A stretch of 6,832 bases of DNA, taken from positions 1 through 6,832 of the forward strand of contig CAYZAW010000072.1 of NCBI GenBank assembly GCA_964476505.1. The letters are read 5' to 3'. The stretch comes from CAYZAW01 sp964476505. Its GTDB lineage: Bacteria; Bacillota; Clostridia; Christensenellales; CAG-138. The notes under the pieces are model-generated. The model was not told where the DNA came from and did not search any database. It saw only the letters and a program-made list of their open reading frames with translations. A program made the translations under genes and the position numbers. This document shows, in pieces, positions 5,171 through 6,832 of this stretch; the stretch's first letter is position 1; every line of letters begins with the position of its first letter.

Positions 5171-6427
5171 TTAAACCAGTTTTACGCCGCCGTATTTGCG
5201 GATGGAAAGCACATGGCAGCTGCCGTCCCCAAACACCGCGTCCATGCCATTGCGATAGGCTTCTACCATATCGGCAGGCACAAACGCCTGTATCGTGCCA
5301 GCAAAGCCGCCGCCGTGCACACGGGATGCACCGCGGCCTTGTAACAGCAGATCGCTCATGCAAAGGGCTACAGATACGGGCTGGGCTGTTGCGTTGGAGG
5401 GAACGAACACGTTTTGCAGGTATTCATAGGAGGAACGCCCGGACTCGCGTACCAGCTCTAAAAAGGCATTCATGTCGTTATGCTGTAAGGCGGTCGCTTC
5501 TTCTGCCGCGCGTAAGTCTTCCCGGAAGAAATGCGCCGCCCGTAAAAACGCCCGGTCTCCGCAGGTTTCCCGTATAGCCTTGGCGTTTTGCATCAGCGCC
5601 TGCAGCGTGGTTTCGCGCAGTACGCTTGCGCCAAGCTGTGCTGCTGCCTGCTTCATTTCCCGGGGAATGGCGGCGTACTCGTCCGTTAATTCCGCGTGAT
5701 CCGCACGGGTATCCGTAATGCAAAGGGCATAGCCCGCCTTGGCAAGATCAAAGGCGATGGGCGTGACCTTCGGATGCTCCGTGTCGCAAAAATCCATTGC
5801 CACGCAGCCGCCCACGGAGCATGCCATTTGATCCAGCAGGCCGCAGGGCTTGCCGAAGTACCGGTTTTCCGCATACTGGCTCATCTGGGCGATCTCAATG
5901 GCGGTGGCGCGCCCGTTATTATACAAATGATTGAGGATATTGCCCACAAGCACCTCGTAAGCCGCGCTGGAGGATACGCCGGAGCCGGGCAGTACGCTGG
6001 ATTGGATGTAAGCGCAAAAGCCGCCGATGGCAAAGCCGCGCTGGCGGAAGGCAGCAGCCAAGCCCCGAATGAGGGACAGGGACGTACCCGTTTCCTCCGC
6101 CGCGGGCTCTAAGCTGTCAAGCGAAATAGAAATAGCAGGGAAGCCCTCGCTTATCACCTCTACCCGATTATCGGCAAGCGGCGCTGCGCAGGCAAGCATA
6201 TCCATGCTGACGGATCCCGCCAGCACACGCCCGTGGTTATGATCCGTATGGTTGCCGCCGATCTCCGTGCGCCCGGGAGCGGATACGAGGATGGCGTTTT
6301 TGGCATCGCCAAACCGTTCGCAAAACGCCGCCGCTACCCGTTCGCACCGGGCGCGGGAGGCTTCTGTGGGGTCGGTTGGGTATACGTCCAGTAGGATACT
6401 GTCTGTTAGGCGATCTGTAAGCTGCAT
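5171..6427 (-). CDS. galK: Galactokinase-family GHMP kinase (divergent form)
   Basis: Expected to phosphorylate galactose at C1 with ATP, the entry step of the Leloir pathway; cytosolic. The 418 residues suit galactokinases (about 380-430). The three GHMP motifs are present in order. Motif 1 is the sugar-binding signature APGRTEIGGNHTDHNHG (50-66). Motif 2 is the ATP loop PGSGVSSSA (147-155). Motif 3 is SRVHGGGFAGT (368-378). CGLLDQ (195-200) carries the probable catalytic base Asp199. Motif 1 departs from the textbook GRVNLIGEHTDYNGG: Asn59 replaces the sugar-contacting Glu, and His63 replaces Tyr. I recognise this variant as common in clostridial proteins annotated as galactokinase, so activity on galactose is likely but not shown. 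No galT, galE or sugar transporter is in view. The ATG is supported by a G-run 8 bases upstream. It lies downstream of rnpB on the same strand but is separated from it by a terminator. Confidence 0.88.
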   Translation of the reverse strand: MQLTDRLTDSILLDVYPTDPTEASRARCERVAAAFCERFGDAKNAILVSAPGRTEIGGNHTDHNHGRVLAGSVSMDMLACAAPLADNRVEVISEGFPAISISLDSLEPAAEETGTSLSLIRGLAAAFRQRGFAIGGFCAYIQSSVLPGSGVSSSAAYEVLVGNILNHLYNNGRATAIEIAQMSQYAENRYFGKPCGLLDQMACSVGGCVAMDFCDTEHPKVTPIAFDLAKAGYALCITDTRADHAELTDEYAAIPREMKQAAAQLGASVLRETTLQALMQNAKAIRETCGDRAFLRAAHFFREDLRAAEEATALQHNDMNAFLELVRESGRSSYEYLQNVFVPSNATAQPVSVALCMSDLLLQGRGASRVHGGGFAGTIQAFVPADMVEAYRNGMDAVFGDGSCHVLSIRKYGGVKLV

Positions 6428-6435
6428 AGCGGTTT

Positions 6436-6441
6436 CCCCCC
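6436..6441 (-). promoter_or_regulatory. Galactokinase ribosome binding site, unusual G-run
   Basis: On the minus strand, GGGGGG followed by AAA lies 8 bases before the start codon. It is not the GGAGG used by glmS and folC; it can still pair with the anti-Shine-Dalgarno CCUCC through one G-U wobble. A similar GGGGGAAA is found at 3873-3880. Confidence 0.55.
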
Positions 6442-6454
6442 ATCATTTGTTAAA

Positions 6455-6464
6455 TACTATAGTA
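6455..6464. promoter_or_regulatory. 10-bp palindrome in the galactokinase promoter region
   Basis: TACTATAGTA is a perfect 10-bp palindrome that overlaps both candidate -10 hexamers of the galactokinase gene, so a bound repressor would block the promoter. AT-rich palindromes of this size are also common by chance. Confidence 0.25.
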
Positions 6465-6488
6465 AGTGTGCCATAGATATAATTGGAA
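6456..6488 (-). promoter_or_regulatory. Possible galactokinase promoter region
   Basis: On the minus strand two overlapping -10 candidates are seen: TACTAT (6459-6464), with TTCCAA (6483-6488) 18 bases upstream, and TATAGT (6456-6461), 5 of 6 to consensus but without a good -35. AT-rich DNA upstream of the gene fits a promoter, but the exact element is uncertain. Confidence 0.35.
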
Positions 6489-6497
6489 GTAAAGTGC

Positions 6498-6527
6498 AAG
6501 AAACGCCATATTTTTAGCGTTTTTCTT
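6498..6527. terminator. Second terminator-like hairpin between rnpB and the galactokinase gene
   Basis: AAGAAACGC (6498-6506) pairs with GCGTTTTTCTT (6517-6527), with a 2-base bulge in the T-rich arm and a 10-nt loop. On the minus strand it directly follows the main rnpB terminator and may act as a backup. On the plus strand it carries five T after GCG, which would stop an antisense transcript. Its core stem is only 6 bp and AT-rich. Confidence 0.4.
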
Positions 6528-6530
6528 ATA

Positions 6531-6554
6531 TAAAAAGCGCCCGATAAGGGCGCT
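6531..6554 (-). terminator. rnpB intrinsic terminator
   Basis: Read on the minus strand, AGCGCCC (6548-6554) pairs perfectly with GGGCGCT (6536-6542) around TTATC and is followed by a run of U (plus-strand A 6532-6536). It lies just past the conserved 3' end of the RNase P RNA. Confidence 0.88.
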
Positions 6555-6559
6555 GGATA

Positions 6560-6832
6560 CTTTAGGATGAGCAAGCCGTAAGCCGAGTTCTGTCGTGGAT
6601 GACCATCTATCTAGCCCCGCAGTTGCCTGCGGGTTCAAGCGATTACCGGGAGCGTAGCGGGCCGCTATTGAATGCTCCCATTCCAATCTTGCACCAAGTG
6701 GGGTTTACATAACGGACAAGTCGCCAAGCCGTTGGTGAGCTCTTACCTCACCTTTCCACCCTTACCCGCATAACGCGGGCGGTATCTCTCTGTTGCACTT
6801 TCCTTGGAGTCGCCTCCACCGGGTGTTACCCG
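6560..6832 (-). ncRNA. rnpB: RNase P RNA, type A, 3' portion (5' end outside the window)
   Basis: Catalytic RNA that removes 5' leaders from pre-tRNAs, working with the small protein RnpA. On the minus strand the order of conserved blocks is unmistakable: a GTGCAACAGAGAG block, GGTAAGGGTG then GAAAGGTGAGGTAAGAGC, GTAAACCCCAC with GCAAGA, CTAGATAGATGG, and CGACAGAACTCGGCTTA near the 3' end. Visible stems (plus-strand positions, helix names by analogy with E. coli) are probably P8 (6820-6832), P9 (6806-6817), P12 (6765-6779), P13 (6734-6752), P16/17 (6648-6679) and P18 (6616-6633, seven pairs closed by a GCAA tetraloop). The L15 CCA-binding segment, P16/17 and P18 mark type A. About 90-120 bases of the 5' part, including the 5' strands of P1 to P4, are missing. 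The 3' end is placed near 6560-6566 by the distance to the terminator and is approximate. Confidence 0.96.

Noticed and set aside
4548..5363. A 271-codon minus-strand open frame across the malic enzyme end, the terminator and the galactokinase end
   Set aside because: It is antisense to two well-supported genes and runs through a perfect bidirectional terminator. Its product is Arg/His/Cys-rich low-complexity sequence with no recognisable domain, as expected of a shadow frame in GC-rich DNA.
6450..6686. A 78-codon minus-strand open frame at the right end
   Set aside because: It begins inside conserved RNase P RNA sequence and crosses the rnpB terminator; the DNA is explained by the RNA gene.
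1..6832. Mobile element, CRISPR, defence or phage system
   Set aside because: No transposase, integrase, nuclease or toxin-like product, no spaced direct repeats and no target-site duplications were seen. All long sense frames are housekeeping genes with intact motifs.

Overview
The window looks like ordinary chromosomal DNA of a moderately GC-rich anaerobic Firmicute, most likely Clostridia. This is inference. The RNase P RNA has the type A layout, which Clostridia usually have and Bacilli usually lack. The galactokinase belongs to a divergent form that I associate with clostridial genomes. Shine-Dalgarno sites are strong and intrinsic terminators are numerous. No mobile element, CRISPR array, tRNA or rRNA was seen.

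Layout from left to right: (1) the 3' end of a beta-propeller (PQQ-like repeat) gene on + (1-342); (2) a bidirectional terminator; (3) glmS on - (428-2254), making glucosamine-6-phosphate for cell-wall precursors; (4) a 128-bp divergent promoter region; (5) folC on + (2383-3630), folate synthesis and polyglutamylation; (6) a terminator and a 308-bp intergenic region with two promoter-like elements, short palindromes and a leader hairpin; (7) a short single-domain malic enzyme on + (3939-5114), linking malate to pyruvate; (8) a second bidirectional terminator; (9) a galactokinase-family GHMP kinase on - (5171-6427); (10) an AT-rich spacer with hairpins and a terminator; (11) the 3' two-thirds or so of rnpB, the RNase P RNA, on - and running off the right edge.

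Each gene appears to be its own transcription unit, separated by hairpin terminators, so the window shows no operon and no shared pathway. The functions are housekeeping: amino-sugar synthesis, folate metabolism, central carbon metabolism, sugar phosphorylation and tRNA processing.

I did not find a convincing undescribed system. Points worth a second look are the altered sugar-binding signature of the galactokinase, a glmS gene without room for the glmS ribozyme, a dense set of short cis elements ahead of the malic enzyme, and a UGU in place of the usual GGU in the tRNA-CCA-binding loop of the RNase P RNA.
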